This document shows, piece after piece, positions 25,740 through 40,900 of a DNA stretch of 64,000 bases. The notes beneath the pieces are model-generated. The model made no database searches. It had not been told where the DNA came from and saw only the letters and a program-made list of their open reading frames with translations. The DNA is from Hydractinia symbiolongicarpus (lineage: Eukaryota > Cnidaria > Hydrozoa > Anthoathecata > Hydractiniidae). Within the stretch, counting starts at the first letter, position 1. Every line of letters starts with the position of its first letter. Position numbers and translations under genes: made by a program. The stretch covers positions 27,218,001 through 27,282,000 of the forward strand of contig NC_079883.1 of NCBI RefSeq assembly GCF_029227915.1. The letters run 5' to 3'.

Positions 25740-28700
25740 AGAACAGCCTCTTTGACTGAGCATAACTATTGTTTGCAAAGAAGCTCAGCCCTTGAAGCTT
25801 GATATTTCTGCAAACGTTGCATTGAATTCAATTTTTTGGTGTCATTACCTGCTTATATGTTTTTTAGTATTTTCTAAATCGCACAAATTTGACAGAGCTA
25901 AAATAAATAAAAAATAGTAGAAAAAAACTTTTGCAAGTTTAGAATTATCTGTTATTTTGCGAAATTTTTTTCGATTTGGAATGTTGCGAATACAAACGAA
26001 AATAGTCCAAAACCGCAGAACATTCTGTCCTAAAAGTATCATCGAAAGAGTGTTTCTGATATGGGTCATTTATCAAATATTACGGGAGCAAATTTTTGCA
26101 GAATTTCGCAGTTTTTAAAAATTTAAAATCGCCAGCCTGCGAAATTGTCATCAAGCATCCGCAAAATTCAAAATGTCTTAAATGATGTTATTATTATATT
26201 TTGTATTTTCCTCGAATATTACGCTAAGAGCAAAGTTATCACGAAAACAAAGAAAGCTAAAATGGTTATGTTACACATAATGCACCCTAGGAAACAGTTT
26301 CCTAACCGCGAAAACTCCCATCCCCAACCTTATGAGCCTAGGATAGTTACATGATATAAAAATAATAAATAATAGATAATAATAATAGATAATAATAGAT
26401 ATAAATATGAATTAGGCAAATTTAAATTTTAACAGAAGGAAATTAAGATAGAAATACAGTACTGTGTATTTCGTGTTTTTAATAATTACAGAAATAATGA
26501 AATATTATACTTTGGTATTTACTCTTGTGCAGTCACGAAAAAATCTTAAAATTTTATATAAAAAAAAATTCCACCTCGAAGGGAGATTTTTTTTTAGGAA
26601 AAATAGTATAGCAAAGCATAATTTTGCGATTGAGAGGTTTTTGATGCAAAATACGGAACTTATTTTTGCGATTGGAACGTTTTATTTTTGTTTTTAAGTG
26701 CTTTGATTTTACATTTTTAATATTCTATAAGAAAAATAACAAGGAAAGGTGTTGTAAAATATATATTCAAAGATCTTTTTCTTAATTTTTGTTTCCGGAA
26801 ATTTTAAAAATTTCCAATGCACTCGTTTTTAAAAAACATATTGCGCGGGTTCGAACTTATTTTTGCGATATGCAGTAAAAATTTTTAGCTCTACGAAGCT
26901 TTAATTTGCAAATGGGGTTAAAATCACAAGGAAAAGTTTCTTTCCTCAAAAATTTCTTCCCTCAAGTTACGTGGTAAAATCAGATAAAAATTAAACCGAT
27001 TTGATATAAAACATTATTTGGAAAGATTAATACCAAAAGATGCTTCTTTATTCTATCAATCTTATACAATATTAAGTGCAGATCTGTTATCCATCGAATA
27101 AATACACGTCCATGGTAAATGTTAAGATTTTCCGGTTCACGTTTTGAGTTTACCAAGCGTGATCCGTTCAATGGAAAACATCATTTATTTACATATTTTA
27201 CAAGGTGTCCAACATACAACATAGAAAAATATCTTCCCTTAAGGCGACTTTCCACTAAAACACTTTCACAACGATTCCTATTACGATCGCCAAAAATTTC
27301 GTGACGAAACTGAAGTAGCTACAGTAGCGAAGAAGCATACCGCAATTAAATTAATTTTCAGACGATTTTTTGTTTAAATTCAAAATGGCTGATGTTAACG
27401 TATTTACTTCGAAGAAGATTTTTATTTATTTTCTTTTTGTTTGGTTTCCACTAAGATGTTGCTGGACTAATTCGGACAACACAACACGATAGCGCTCTTC
27501 GGATGCCATCTTTAAATTATTTTTAAACCACAAAGTTTTTCTGTTTTTTTGATTGGTTTAAAACTTGACGAAAAGTTTTTTTCGCTGCAGCGTACGTATC
27601 GTCGCGAAATATTTGACGATAGTGGTGAAAATCTTCTAGTGGAGATTTGCGTTTAAACTTTATAATTTTTAAAAATATATATGATTTAAAAGGGAAACGT
27701 CTTAACTACATTTGCAAAAAAATTTTTTAATATATGTTGAAGTAAAATAAAAGTACGACACTCTTAAGACAATATCAACAATAATATTTTTAAAACATTA
27801 GGGTGAAGATTTAGCAGACAATTTCTCGTGGATAAAATCAAGACCATATGAAGGGTTACAAGAAACTCGTTAATAATGTCCTTGATGACTATAAAAAGAG
27901 AAACTATTTTAAGACGAAATTTTTCCTACATATTTTTACTATCAACTGTTCTCAAATCCGAACTTCATCATCAAGCAATCAAGAATACACTGTTTCAAAA
28001 TGACTTTTCTGTGATTTACTGTTTCCTTTGCGCCATTAAACAACAAACTAATATCACGTGACTAGCCTATGTATATTCATGACCAGATTATTACACAATT
28101 ACATTTACACAAAAAAGTTAAAAATATTCAAAATGCATAAAGTAAACTTGGATTGTAAACTTGAATCGTAAACATTTTCTTCAAATTGCATGAAATATCC
28201 GCACCGTAGGATGTGTACAAAATTATCAGCCAACATATTTATCGTAGAAAAATAATATGAGCATGTAACAAAAACATAAAAAAAGTTCAAAAAAATCTTA
28301 ATTAGCATCAAAATTGTCGTTACAAAATATTAATATAAAAATAAATCTTATTTTATTTATAAATATATTTTTTTGGGACAGTGCTCTTAAAAATATTCAC
28401 ACACAGTTTTTATAAGAAACATTTGTTTGGTTTAACTAACCCTGGGTGTTTTTAAGTTTAATGGATTTTTCCTGAAAATTTTAAAAATTTGACCCCGTGA
28501 CAATTTATCAATTTATTTATTTTTAATAGTTCGCGGGTTGCAACTAAAAGCCCCTTTATATCCCATCTCCATGTTTAACGGGCTTCTTATATATAAAACG
28601 TGTGAACGCTATTCGAATGACTTATATTGTAGGTATATATTTTAGATAGCATAAATTGGTTCACAAATGGGTAACCAATTCTAAACAAAGTTGAATATAA

Positions 28701-28925
28701 TGACATAGAAGTGAAGAATTATATCCGAAAAGCTTCTGCGTTATTTTAAACCATTGTTTTAATACTGGAAGTAAATTGGTGTATGATCCGCTCAAAACGT
28801 TTTCTTCTCGATTAAACCTCTTTCAACAAATAAAATTAATTGAACTCACTTAATCTACACAAAATGTTACCACGATCACAAGTTCCCAACCTCCTGAGGT
28901 AAAGGGTCATGGGATCGAAATTGTC
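25740..28925. other. Intergenic DNA between the two convergent genes
   Basis: No gene supported. Scattered TTTGCGA / TTCGCG words at 25.9-26.9 kb resemble decayed copies of an interspersed repeat. A pair of diverged inverted phrases (CTTTCCACTAAAAC near 27247 and CTAGTGGAGATTTGCG near 27638) may mark an old MITE. An AATAAA on the minus strand (28512-28517) could end the downstream minus-strand gene. Confidence 0.35.
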
Positions 28926-31900
28926 TCATTCCATCATACAAACAGTATCTTCTTCTGTCATCTGTTGTGCTAACACGTTTCTTCTCTCTTCTTGATTGTT
29001 TTGAAATATTCGATGCTCAAAATCGATGTGAAGATTAAACGAGCAACCCTGGAAACGCTTTAAAGAGAGGATGATTTCTTCGAGAAGCGAGTTAAAAACC
29101 ATGTTGTACTCCATACGCCAAAATGAATTTTCCAAGTAAAACTTTGCTGCTTTTTGTGAGGCTAGCGGGAAAAGTTTAAACCAAGTCACTATCAACTTTT
29201 CGCTTCCATCTTCAGTGCTTCTGTTTAACAATTCACAAAAGAAAAATCGAAAACACATATCATCGTGATATAGAAACCGAGACGACTCGATATGATTAAT
29301 AATCGATACAAACTCGATTCGTTTAAACGATATGGAAAATTCTTTTACCAAACTCCACATTGACACCTGCGCAGAACGTCGAAACAACTTGCTGATGACA
29401 TTTTTTTGTGTCAGACCAACTCGGAGAAAATTGGCTATGATAGTGCAAAATTCGCCTCGAATTAGTCGTCCCATGTCCGGCGACTGAAAATCGTCTCCAA
29501 TCATATGCCGCTGTGTCAAGGGTGCATGATCAAAAAGCGAGCAAATCCTCTCGATGCTTTCCTTTAGCGGTTGGATGTACAGTAACCTTACTTGAATAAT
29601 TTCATTTGATGTAATATCACCCTCCCCCTTCTCTGTTTCTTTTTCCATAGAAAAATCAAGTTGAGACACTGTGTCAACGAAATCTTTCGCTTTCTTTTTC
29701 ACGTCGACTTTCATTTCCGAAACCTTTTGTTTCATCTTTTCTACTGAAGGCAAAATCACAACAGTAGACACGGGAGCTGGTCGTTCAAGACCATCAAAGT
29801 CCTTCTCACAAGAGGAATCATCTAACATTGATTCCTCTATAATGGCTACAGGATCAGGTTCAACTTCTGAACTTTTAGATTCGATAGGCTCTTGGACAGG
29901 TTCTTTCTGCTTAACAATAGGGTCATTCCGCAGGACTTTTCTTACGATCCACTTTGGAGGTTTTCCTCGTTCAGTTGGCACCCACGTGCAAAATATACTG
30001 TTTCCAATGTTAAACTTTGTCGTGCCTTTATCAAGCGAATCTTCCAAATCGTTGGATAGACAGCTATCATCCACGGCTTGCCAGCAGCCATCTTGATGAC
30101 GTAGATGGGTGTCAATCAAACATATGTACTGGGCACGCACGTCTTTCTGCGCATTGTCAACAACCCATTTCATGGTGTGTTTACTTTTCACAAAGATGGG
30201 TCGATCTTCCACAGATATTTTTGCACACATTTTACAAACCTCTTCCGGTTTTATTTTTTTCACGTGTCTGGTGTTTTCTTTTAAGTTTTGATCAATTTGT
30301 GACTGCGATGGAGAACGTTTATCCGGCTCTTCTTTTACAATATCATCAGCGGGATGTACCAAAATATCAATCTTATCAGATGAACACTCATTCTCTGGAT
30401 TTTTTGATACCAGAGAATCATCCTCAATATGATCAACACAACCTGTGTCAATCTTCTCATCGTCGGGATAGTTAATTTCTTCTTCGCTTGCATATCCTTT
30501 TACATTAATATTTTCTTTCGTAGGAAAATCACCATAACTTAAATCAGTCGGTGCTTCTCTGTCTTCTACACTTTCATCCTTCTTACCCGCTAAAGTCACT
30601 TGATCTTCCGGACTTTTTTCATCTTGTGTCTTGGCGGCCATAGTTTCCTCAGCCTCGTTCTTATCTAGAGATAAACCATCAATGCGTTTAAGTATGTTAA
30701 AGTCCGAGTTAATAATTGGCATACACGTCATAGGATCCATGTCGGATGTGTCAAAAACAACAGATTCACGATTGGAAACTCTTTCGTGTCTGTTTGTCAA
30801 TACACTGGACCTGCTTCTTAATTTTCGTTCTGGATCGTATATTGAGGGTTCCGGTAGGGATGAAGAGTATACCGGTGTATTATCATGGTATTCATCATCG
30901 TCAGCTGTGACTTGGATAATTTGACCTGACGATAATTTAATGCTACGGACAGCCAGCTCTTTTCTTTCAATTTTTAGGGCTTCAACGGGATGGACCATGT
31001 CACAGACTACATTGAATGATAACGATCGCTTACCAAGTCCCCCGGTTTCAGGCGGGTAACCCGAAACGGTTTTACCATTCTCACGATTTTGCAGGTCCAG
31101 CGCTATCTGATTTCTGATGAAATCGTTATCTTTCACTTTTGCCTGAAACAGAAATTTAATGTAGCTAGTTTCAAATCAGTTAGTCTAAAAAAATAAAAGA
31201 ATTGTTTATCTTTCTGTGTATATTCATAACGACAAGGTTTTTTTGGCGATTTTGTTTTTTTCAAGAATCACGGTCATATACGTGTCACAACGTACGTCGA
31301 ATCAATGTCATCTATCTTAACCTATCTACCTGATGAATAAACGCAGCAGGTATAACCTTTGTGAGTACGAATTTTTATTGTATTCTTCTAAGAGATATAC
31401 TATTGGTAAAATTTTTAATATTGTGCCACTGAATAGAGGTCAAAAAGAGTGCGAAAATGGTATTGTAATCAAATTTCCTTTTTTCCCAGCTGAAATTAGA
31501 GTTCGTTAAATGTCAAAAGAACAACCCAAACATAACATTTTTATGCTTATGTCAGCATTTCTGTTATTAATTTTATAAAAAAAACAATGTAGTCGTACCT
31601 ATTTTTTTTAAATGACAAGCTAAGCTGCGAAAAAAACTTATGTCCACAATTCACATCGAAATATTTTAAAATTCTGCCGCTGCTAGTTCAACTGTTTCGA
31701 TGTCGTTAAATGCTACTTTATCTTCAAACAGTTCTTAAACGTATAACAACAACCGCAACGAAGAAAAGTTGAATTCAGCTTTCAATCAATACATTACAGT
31801 CGCCCGGTCCAATCTTCTTTTTGCCGCGGGCAATTCGGAGAGTCAAGAATAAAAAAATCCGCATTTATTTCCGATGTTGCTATTTATCGTGAAGAGAGGA

Positions 31901-34900
31901 AAAAAATAACCGTGTTACAGATTTTCCCATTCATCTTTCGCGAATCAATGCTTAAATTGTTGATGCATCGTTTCACACTGTAACCAAACTATAACATATA
32001 AACGCTAAACTTCAAACTTATCTCCACACTTACAACGAACTGAAAGATTCGTGATATGCCATAAATATCTCAAAAGACTGCCAATTCCACAATGCGTTAT
32101 TTCGCCAAAACGTAACTATATTCCACTAAAGGCAGTGTTTTCAACTGAACTTTCTAGACCCTGATTTATTTAGATGTAGTAGTTTCTCCTGGCTTCCACT
32201 CAATAATTCTCTTCTTTATTTTACTCATTCTTGATTTCACAAAAGGAGATCATCCTAAACTGTATCTGGTTTTCTTCTGATTTACAATACCATAAAGTAA
32301 ATATTGTGTCATTTGTCTAGATGCAATATTCTTGTCTAGATGTATAAAAAACCACCTGTAATCTTAACCCACAACATCCATCTTATCTAACAAAAACGTA
32401 AATAAACATCGCTTATTTCCCACACACAAATGAACACCTGTGACAGCTGGTGCAGATTCATTCGGGACATTTCTATTAATCTAGAAGGACCAATCGACGA
32501 TAATTCTCATGCAGTGCGTATATTTTCCCTTGTAGTCACGTCTATATGCAGCAGTGTTTAATAATTCCACGACCCGTCTGTTGTCAAAGATAGTGACATA
32601 GTTATCTTTGTATTATTGACTGTCAGTAATAGCTCCAAGATGAAACTGAATGCGCGATGTGACTGTATATTCAACAAACCATACAAAAATCTCATTTGCA
32701 GATTTAAAATATTCATCCTTAACTATAACATGGTTGTAAGGAGCTTTTGAATAACATCGATATTTAGAACAAGTTTCTATCAAATCAAAACAACCATGCT
32801 GTTAGCTATTCCTACGGTCTTTGCACCAAGAAACGCCAACATTCCTGCACTATTGTCCAACTCACAATAAGCGTTTACATACCTTAAGGTAATTAATTTT
32901 CGCGGAAACTTTTATTCCCTTTTTTTTCTCTGGAATTCTACGGGATTTTATTTTCGCGGATTAAGTCGATTGTGAAATTTCGCGGGAACTTATTTTCCGC
33001 TTTTTTGCAAAAACCGCGAAAATTAATTCCCTTAAGGTAGAAACTATTCTTAAGGAATAAGTCGCCAAAGCTATTGGGTTACCTTATGTGGTCCAAATAA
33101 GCAGACAAGCGAGAACTTGGTAGCAGTTGTAAAAAAAATTTACAGCGTTGGACATAGATACTGCATATTGTGCAACAAAACTGGATGATTAAAAGCATTC
33201 TTAGCGTCGATAAGTAAAACTGCTTCCATATCATTTGCGAAAGACATTGTCCAATAGCATGGCCCGCTGCTTCCATCATTTGCTCAGCATAAATTGTAAG
33301 CTTATAAAACCTACCCAGCTAGCAATAACATTCATTCGACGTCACATGCGTTGACATGTATATGGACGTGACCTCCAATTGGAACATAGTGTATTTTTGT
33401 GGTAAAAGTAGTTTCTATGTAAAAGAATAAATTTGTAAACGCAAACAACAAACCCGCAACTTAGCAGCTTCAACTTGGCGTTTTAAACTCTCATCAGGTC
33501 GCACTGTTTCCCTTCTCAACGTCTTGTCCTTAATCGTCAGTTTTCCTAAGTAATATAAGGACGAAATTTTTGCTACGAGACATGAGAGGAATCATTGTTC
33601 AAAACAAAAAAATTTTCATTTGTGAAGTAAAAAACCAACCGTTCTAATGTTAATACTTTCCCAGGCAGGGAATAAAGAATCAGACAAGTACAAGATAATC
33701 ATATACTGACTATGTCTATTGAACAATTTTTTTTCTGATATTTTTTCTCGCAATATTTTTTCCCTATTTTCTGTGAAGCTATTTACTCCACCATTTCCTC
33801 CACTATTTTCTTGATTTTTATCATTGTAAAATCGCAATATAATTCTGTCGTTAACCTTAATAGTTACATTTGTATTTTATTACAGCCTTGAAATGTTACT
33901 TAAAAAATAACCTTTTTAGAAACGACAAAAGTTTTTTTCTATACCTTTTCTTGACGATTCAGTCCCAGCATTTTTTATTCAAATTTTTTATCCCCTGTAA
34001 CTTTTACAACAACTTTAATAATATTTAAACAATTAGATTAGAACTCAGGATTAGAACTCAGGGATGCCACTCCTTTCAAATCAATCGACACTCGAGTTAA
34101 ATTTAAGCAGATTTGTGGACTTTTGATGAGAATTTTCAAGCTTTTTTGAGAAGATGATAGTATTTTTATCAAAAAAATTGACATTTTTATATTTTCCAAA
34201 AGAAAATTAAGAATAGTTCAGAATTTATTTCAATGTCCTCATAGCATTTATATGTATTTTGAAAAGAAAAGCGTGCGAAAACCATAGTCTTGTAAAAAAA
34301 TCAGAAAAAGAGATTTGAGAAAGGCGGTTAAAAAAATCAACTTCCGGGGAAATATATAAGGAATGTTGAGGAGACTTGTCGAAATTGAGGAGTTTTGAGG
34401 AGTTTTGAGGAAGCGTGGCAATCCCAAACTTATTTATTTTTTTCTTTTTATTTCAGGTTTAAATCTCTCCTAAACACTAATATTGTGAATTACAAAGGAT
34501 TATAAACTACCTACCAGGGTTAGGTTGAGGTCTTCCAGATTCATCTAAAACAAAAATAAATAATTAAATGAATGAATGAATTGATGATTGAATAAATCTA
34601 ATATAATAATACGAAGTGTATGTGATGGTCATAGTGGCGATCATTTGATCGTCATTTTCCTTTGATGTCGCCGAAATTTTCTTTGAGGTTGACGAAAAAG
34701 TATGTCTCAAATGTTAAATATTATGACGTTACGGCGCGACGCCAACAGTCCTTTAACATCAATCTCTTATAATAATACGCCAGTTCCGTGTCTCTGTGAC
34801 AGGCAAAGTAGATCTGTTCATTTTTCTTTCATGTTGCCGAAAAATGAATTTTCTGACGTTACGGCGCGACGTCAATAACACTGAGGCCAAATAACTTGGA

Positions 34901-37900
34901 AACGAGGTGGTGACGTCAATGTTTTTTCACCGCGTGGGTAACTAGGGACCACCTGGGACCAATTAGGGTAATATTCCCAAACCTGGGTCCCCGAATCCGT
35001 TTCGTAATGGATGGGTTAATGACGTCATCCAAAAGCCTTCAAACCCTAATATCTCGGCAACCGTTTGTCAAAAGTACATGATCCTATACAATTTCTTGAT
35101 CAGCGTTTCACGATCTATGCGATAAAGGCAACAGGTATACAAATTTTCCAAAATATATATTTAGGTTTTGATGGGCCGTTGCTGACGTCAGAAAAAATTT
35201 TTAACCCTTATATCTCCTTGTGTGTTCCTCGAAAACATATCATCCTATACATTATTTTGATCAGCGTTTCAACCCTTACACATTACAATAAAAAATAAAA
35301 TAAATTACTTTAATTGTGCCGACGTCAGCAAAACATCTAAGGCAACCTATTTTTCCATTGCCCATCTGCCTAAGTGGATTTCTCCGCGGGCCTTATCGAC
35401 TAGTTAATGAATAAATGAACGATTGAATAAATGAATGAAGGAATAAATAAATGAATGAATGAATGAATGAATGAATGAATGAATGAAGGAAGGAAGGAAG
35501 GAAGGAAGGAATTGAATGAATGAATGAATGAATGAATGCATGAACAAAATAAACATATAAACAAAATAATTTAGCCAACATACTGACCATAGAAAAAACA
35601 AAGTGGAGTTTCTTCGGGTGCACATAAAGATTCGTTACCTTAAAGAGAGAAATATAAATTACGACCAGTGGCTTCTTACAAATCGTCTGCAAAAAAATGA
35701 AATTATTCATGCTTAAAATAACAAGTCTACAGAAATAACTACAGAAATCGTGCAACCGTCAGGAAACAAATAAGTCTGAGTCGAAAAAGAAAGTTTTTAA
35801 CGTCACTACACAACAGCACATTAAGGTACATTAAGGTGACTCACCTTCTTTTGTGTAAAACAAACCTACACTGACTTGTCCAAGTAGTTTGTTTTTCTTC
35901 GTGACTGATGGTAGTTGTAAGATCTAAAAGAAAGCAATCAAACAAGTGACTTCTTGATTTACTTTAATTTACTATATCAACGAGGTACAAAGTGGAGTTA
36001 TTTCAAATTTTACATGTTTGCTATTCTTTAGATTTTAGGCTTTTTGAGGAGAATGTTAATATTTATTATAGAAATAGAGAAGATTCGAGTTATTAAACTT
36101 AACAGTACGCTTAGAGGAATTATATCTTGTAAAAGTATTCTAGATGTCCAAAGAATCACCTCCCGCCCCGTTTATTTAACGTTATTTTATGCGTTTAGAA
36201 ATGTACAAACTAAAATACGAATTAAAAGTGCGCTGTTCATGCTAAATGCGAAATAAAATAAAAAAATTAATCTGATGTTCCAAGAATACGAAGACTTGGA
36301 AAGATGTTTCATGTTGATAGCAATTCTTTTAGATTTATCCATACAACTGAATAAATTAAGTATTAACTATGTTAAAATAAAGGCACTAAATAAGGAAACA
36401 ACTAAATTAACCTATAGAATAAACAGAAATTTATATTTCTCTCACTGAACTATATTCTGGAATTAAATCAAAAATGAAAGCAAAAGTCTTCTCGTTCCCA
36501 TTGCGCCTGCTTGTTCTGCTTGTTTTTTCTTTGTGTTACATGGGCACAAGGTTTAAAGATCTTTTATAATATGAACCAATAAGCTTCTTTGTTTACGTTA
36601 ACCAATGAAGCGCTTTGTTTACTATCGTGTTCGGACAAAGCTTAACGCTGGAAAATAAAGCGACGAAAACTACACTGTGATCTGTTGCAGATGGTAAAAT
36701 GGTGTTATGTTATCTTTGCCAGTGGGTACATCCATACGAAAAATGTAAATAAACCCCTGTTTTGCAATTTTTTTAATTTAGTAAATCTTAGCGTCAGGCC
36801 ACGCTTTGGAAAGACAATGCGAACCATAAGGAAACTAGGGAATTAATATAATAAGGTGCAGAGGCCTTTATGTAAAAAAATTCCCTTTTTCATGACTTCT
36901 AGAATTGGCACGACTTGTGGCCATCCTGAAGAATGTCTCAAACTAAAAAAATATAAAAGTACCACCACGCACATAAGAACAAAAAGCCTGAAATTGTTTC
37001 AGATCAAAGACTTCGAACAACAGGCTTCAAACAAACACTGGATCAAACAAAAAAGTTTCAACATACTTTGTTTGTTGTTATGTTGTAATCAACAGGAATT
37101 CCTAAAAGTTTTTCATCTTCAAAAAATACAACCAGTAACTAAAATAAAAACATTCGAAGCTTAAGCACAAAACATTACAGTAAAAAAAAAATGGTTTTAT
37201 TTACCTTAAGGGTGCAAAATATTAGTGGAAGAAATGCGTAATAGATAGTAATAGTTTCTTCTGTAAAATGATTCATATTTTGTTTCTACCGTGAATTTTT
37301 TTTATTTCCTCATATTTTGATTTTTTGTAGGACCTAAGCTAATGTATTCGTTTTTAGAAAATACTAAAAAAGGCTTTGATTCAACCAGAATTACAGAACT
37401 TTTAGCATCCTCAAAAATTATTTGTGCAAATTCTTGAAAATGTAATTATCCACAAGATTATTCTGCAAAATAAAGAATTGTGGAACCACTCGACTTGTTC
37501 TGCAAAATAATTTGTTTCCTTACTTAAGCATAATAAATAACAACAAAACAAAAATGATTTCGATAGATTAAATCACAGCGTAAAAAACTGTGCAGCATTT
37601 TTTATTATCAGCATTATGCTGAAACATTGGTTTGTGGCTTTTGACATGAAATGACAGTGGTAAACAACTATGGGGAGTTAATTATTTAAGAAAGTGTAAA
37701 CACAACATCCTAATACAAGGCAATATTTTATAACTACACAGAAATGTTTTTGGATGTATTCATATTACAAGGTTTCGAGATTCTTCTCTAGAGAATGATG
37801 GATATTCAAGGTTTTCAACGTCACCTAATCTGATTTCATTCTTTGCAAGGTCTTTGCAAGACCCTTCGGTAATGTTGATGACAAAAGAAGCCAGTAAAAA

Positions 37901-40900
37901 TATATTTGTCATTAAAAGTTAGGAAAATTTTGTCATTAAAGAAAGGAAAATTTTACCCTGGTGGAAACCGAAACAGTTAACTACAAATTTGATGATAATA
38001 TAAAAAGGTGTCTGCTAGAACTGTAGTTTGAATTTCGATATATTTCCCGAACTATATAACCCTTTCTTCAGATGCTCTTTTCGGGACTTGAGCAAGCTTG
38101 GAGCCAGATGTGACAAATTCTCTTTCGCGCTATACGTTAATATTGGTCGTATTTGTCATACACATTTTTTTCCCTTGCTGGGAACTTCAGCAGATTCTTT
38201 TGGCTTGGCAGAATAAGCAATAAAGGCTTCCAACAAATATTGATTAGTTTAGCCAATAAAAACCTTTGAAGCATTAGAAGTATAACATATATAATTGGTT
38301 TCATATTTTGTAAATAAAAATAACGGATAGCTTGAGTTGCATTACCATAAAAAACTGGTAAAGCAACTCAAGCAATCCGTACTAAGCGACTAGCTAACTT
38401 TCATGCTTTTTAACACTAAATCTTTGCATATTTTTTGACAGAATTGCGGTCAGTTTTATATAGAGAGTTTACATTGAGCATTTTTTCAAAAACAAAGGTT
38501 TCAAGTTCCAATAAAGAATAAAAAAAAATGTTATGAAAACTAAAAACCTTTCCGTCTAAAATATAAACAACATTGTTCAGTGTAATAATGCAAAGTCGAT
38601 TTATTTTGTTTACATTGATAATTGACAATTTCTAAAATAGCTAAGGTGGCAAATTATAGTGACAAACTTCTCTTTCTGTTGTGTTGCAAGCTCCCGACAA
38701 AGCAGCAGGAAGATGATAATGTTTACACAAGTAATTTATATAAAAAAGAATCCATAGTGTAAACCAAAGTAGCACATACCATTTTTTTCTGCTCCATCAA
38801 GAAGAACTGACATTTGGCTTTAAAATATTTATAAAGCTCTTCATCTTTCTTCACGAAAGTCACTAACAACAAAAGGTATACTTACGTAGAAACAAAGGTT
38901 TTGGAGTGATAGCCAACCTCATATCATTCAACACAAATAAGAAGATCGTCTACAAAAAGATTCTTTGGGCATATTAGTTTTTAACATTCTGTATTTTTAG
39001 GCCATTAATGCTTACTTAATAAGGTCTTTGCTTAATTTTCCATAGTCAGCTTTTGAATTTACTGCGTTTTTTTGTTTATTTTCTATTTCTATTTTTCTTT
39101 TTTATTATCACGTTCTTCAAAGAAATAATGACTGAATAGGAATTTGTTTAACAAGAACAACTTTTATTGACAAAATCTTTTTTAGGAGTATTTATTCAAA
39201 AAGAGCATTGTTGGAGAAGAGGTTGCTTATTGAAGAAAAAAATACTTTCTATATGTGTCTACATAACGACAACAAGCCAATAAGTTCAAACAGGTGGTTT
39301 CAAATTTAACAAATTTAAGGATTTTCTTAAATGTAAAATTTGCCAAATTAGACCGGTCATGGAATGGTGCAATAGCTCAATCGGTTAAGGTGTCATTGTG
39401 GAAATCAAGTGGTTGTGGGTTCGAGTCCAAGGTGGCGATTTTCTACAATAAAGCTTTGTGTAACAAAGGGTTGATGACGTTGCATTTGACCATTTAGGAC
39501 ACAGATAGTTAGTTACGGGTGAGAAAACAATACTACTCCTGCAAGTGAAATAGTAATAGTTACAAAAATACGCATACCCTGACCATGAGGGTTAACGACG
39601 ACTAGTCTAGCCTCCCTTTCACGAATTTGGCATGTGTTGCAGTTAGGACATTTAGCCTCTTTGTTTATCTCGGTAAAAAGATCATGATAAACAGCAGTTT
39701 TTAGCAGCGTAACTTTAACTTTGTATTCCTTTGTGATTAAAGTAACCACCGTTTGAAAGGTGTTGCTAAAATATATAATAATATATAAAATATAATATAT
39801 AACAGAATGTTATTGGAAAATCTTTATCAAAAATCCAAACTATGTAAAATTGTGGTAACCAAATAAAAAACATTTTAAAAGAGATTACCTTAGTGAATTG
39901 GAGCTACGAGGTAACTAAATAAAAATAATTTGAATAAAAAATAAATTATAGTCAATAAATAATACATTTCTGTCACATGAAAACTTGAAACATATTTCCA
40001 TTTTAAGATAAGAGATGAATCTGGAACAAATTAAAAATTCCTACACTTTCACTTATTTGCATTAAGTTATCTTCTTGAGGAGCATCATAATTATTATTTT
40101 TTTCTTCTTCAACCATTTTCATTTTTCTTTTCCAATATGATATTAATATGTCTAAGTTCTTTGTCCAAGATCTCAAATCTTCAGCATTCTGAAAAGGAAT
40201 AGTTAGATTGTCCACTTTTTTTAAAACTCAACGTTGGTTATCTTTTGTTTTCAGAAAACACTTTCACAGTGCTATTTAGGTTTAATTCTTTGAAGAAAGT
40301 GAAAGTTACAATTATGTATAATCTTATTTGTACAATTATATTTATAGTACAATAGTACATGAACTCAACAAACAATTTTACAATCATTGGATTATTGTAA
40401 AATCAGCTACCAATCAAAGGATATAGAAAGTGAAATAGTATATTTTTTTTATAAGGTTTCCAGAAATTTTTAAATTGGCAATGAGTCACTCATTTTAAAT
40501 AATAAGCATTTTCTTTTCCTTTTCATGAGTACATACAATTAGTTTTTTGCAATAATTTCAGTTTTCACTTTAGCGAGTCCCAAACATACTTATCCAGTAA
40601 GTCTTCTCTGTGCAGTGAGTACTTTCTAGGAGACGTTTTAAAACAAGAGGCGCTAACCAGATTTGTCGTACTTGACTCTGGAGATTATCTTAATTAATGT
40701 TTAACTTATTCTTAAAAACCACAGACTAAAAATAATTCAAAAAATAACAAAAACATGAAAATGGAAATAAGGAGCGAGAAGAAAAAAGTTATAACACTAA
40801 GAACCTTCGTGATTACCATGAAAGATAATTTAGAAAAAAGTTCTTACCTCACAAGCATAATATTCTTCTATGTCATCATTGATTAACTTAAAAACATACT

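Noticed and set aside
29671-30924. Plus-strand open frames of 60-152 codons
   Set aside because: They are antisense shadows of the long minus-strand exon 28926-31142, which has the family resemblance and splice context.
35393-35755. Minus-strand frames with Ser-Phe-Ile-His repeats
   Set aside because: Translation of the GAAT/GAAG microsatellite. A real 51-nt exon (35588-35638) lies in the same interval but in another frame.
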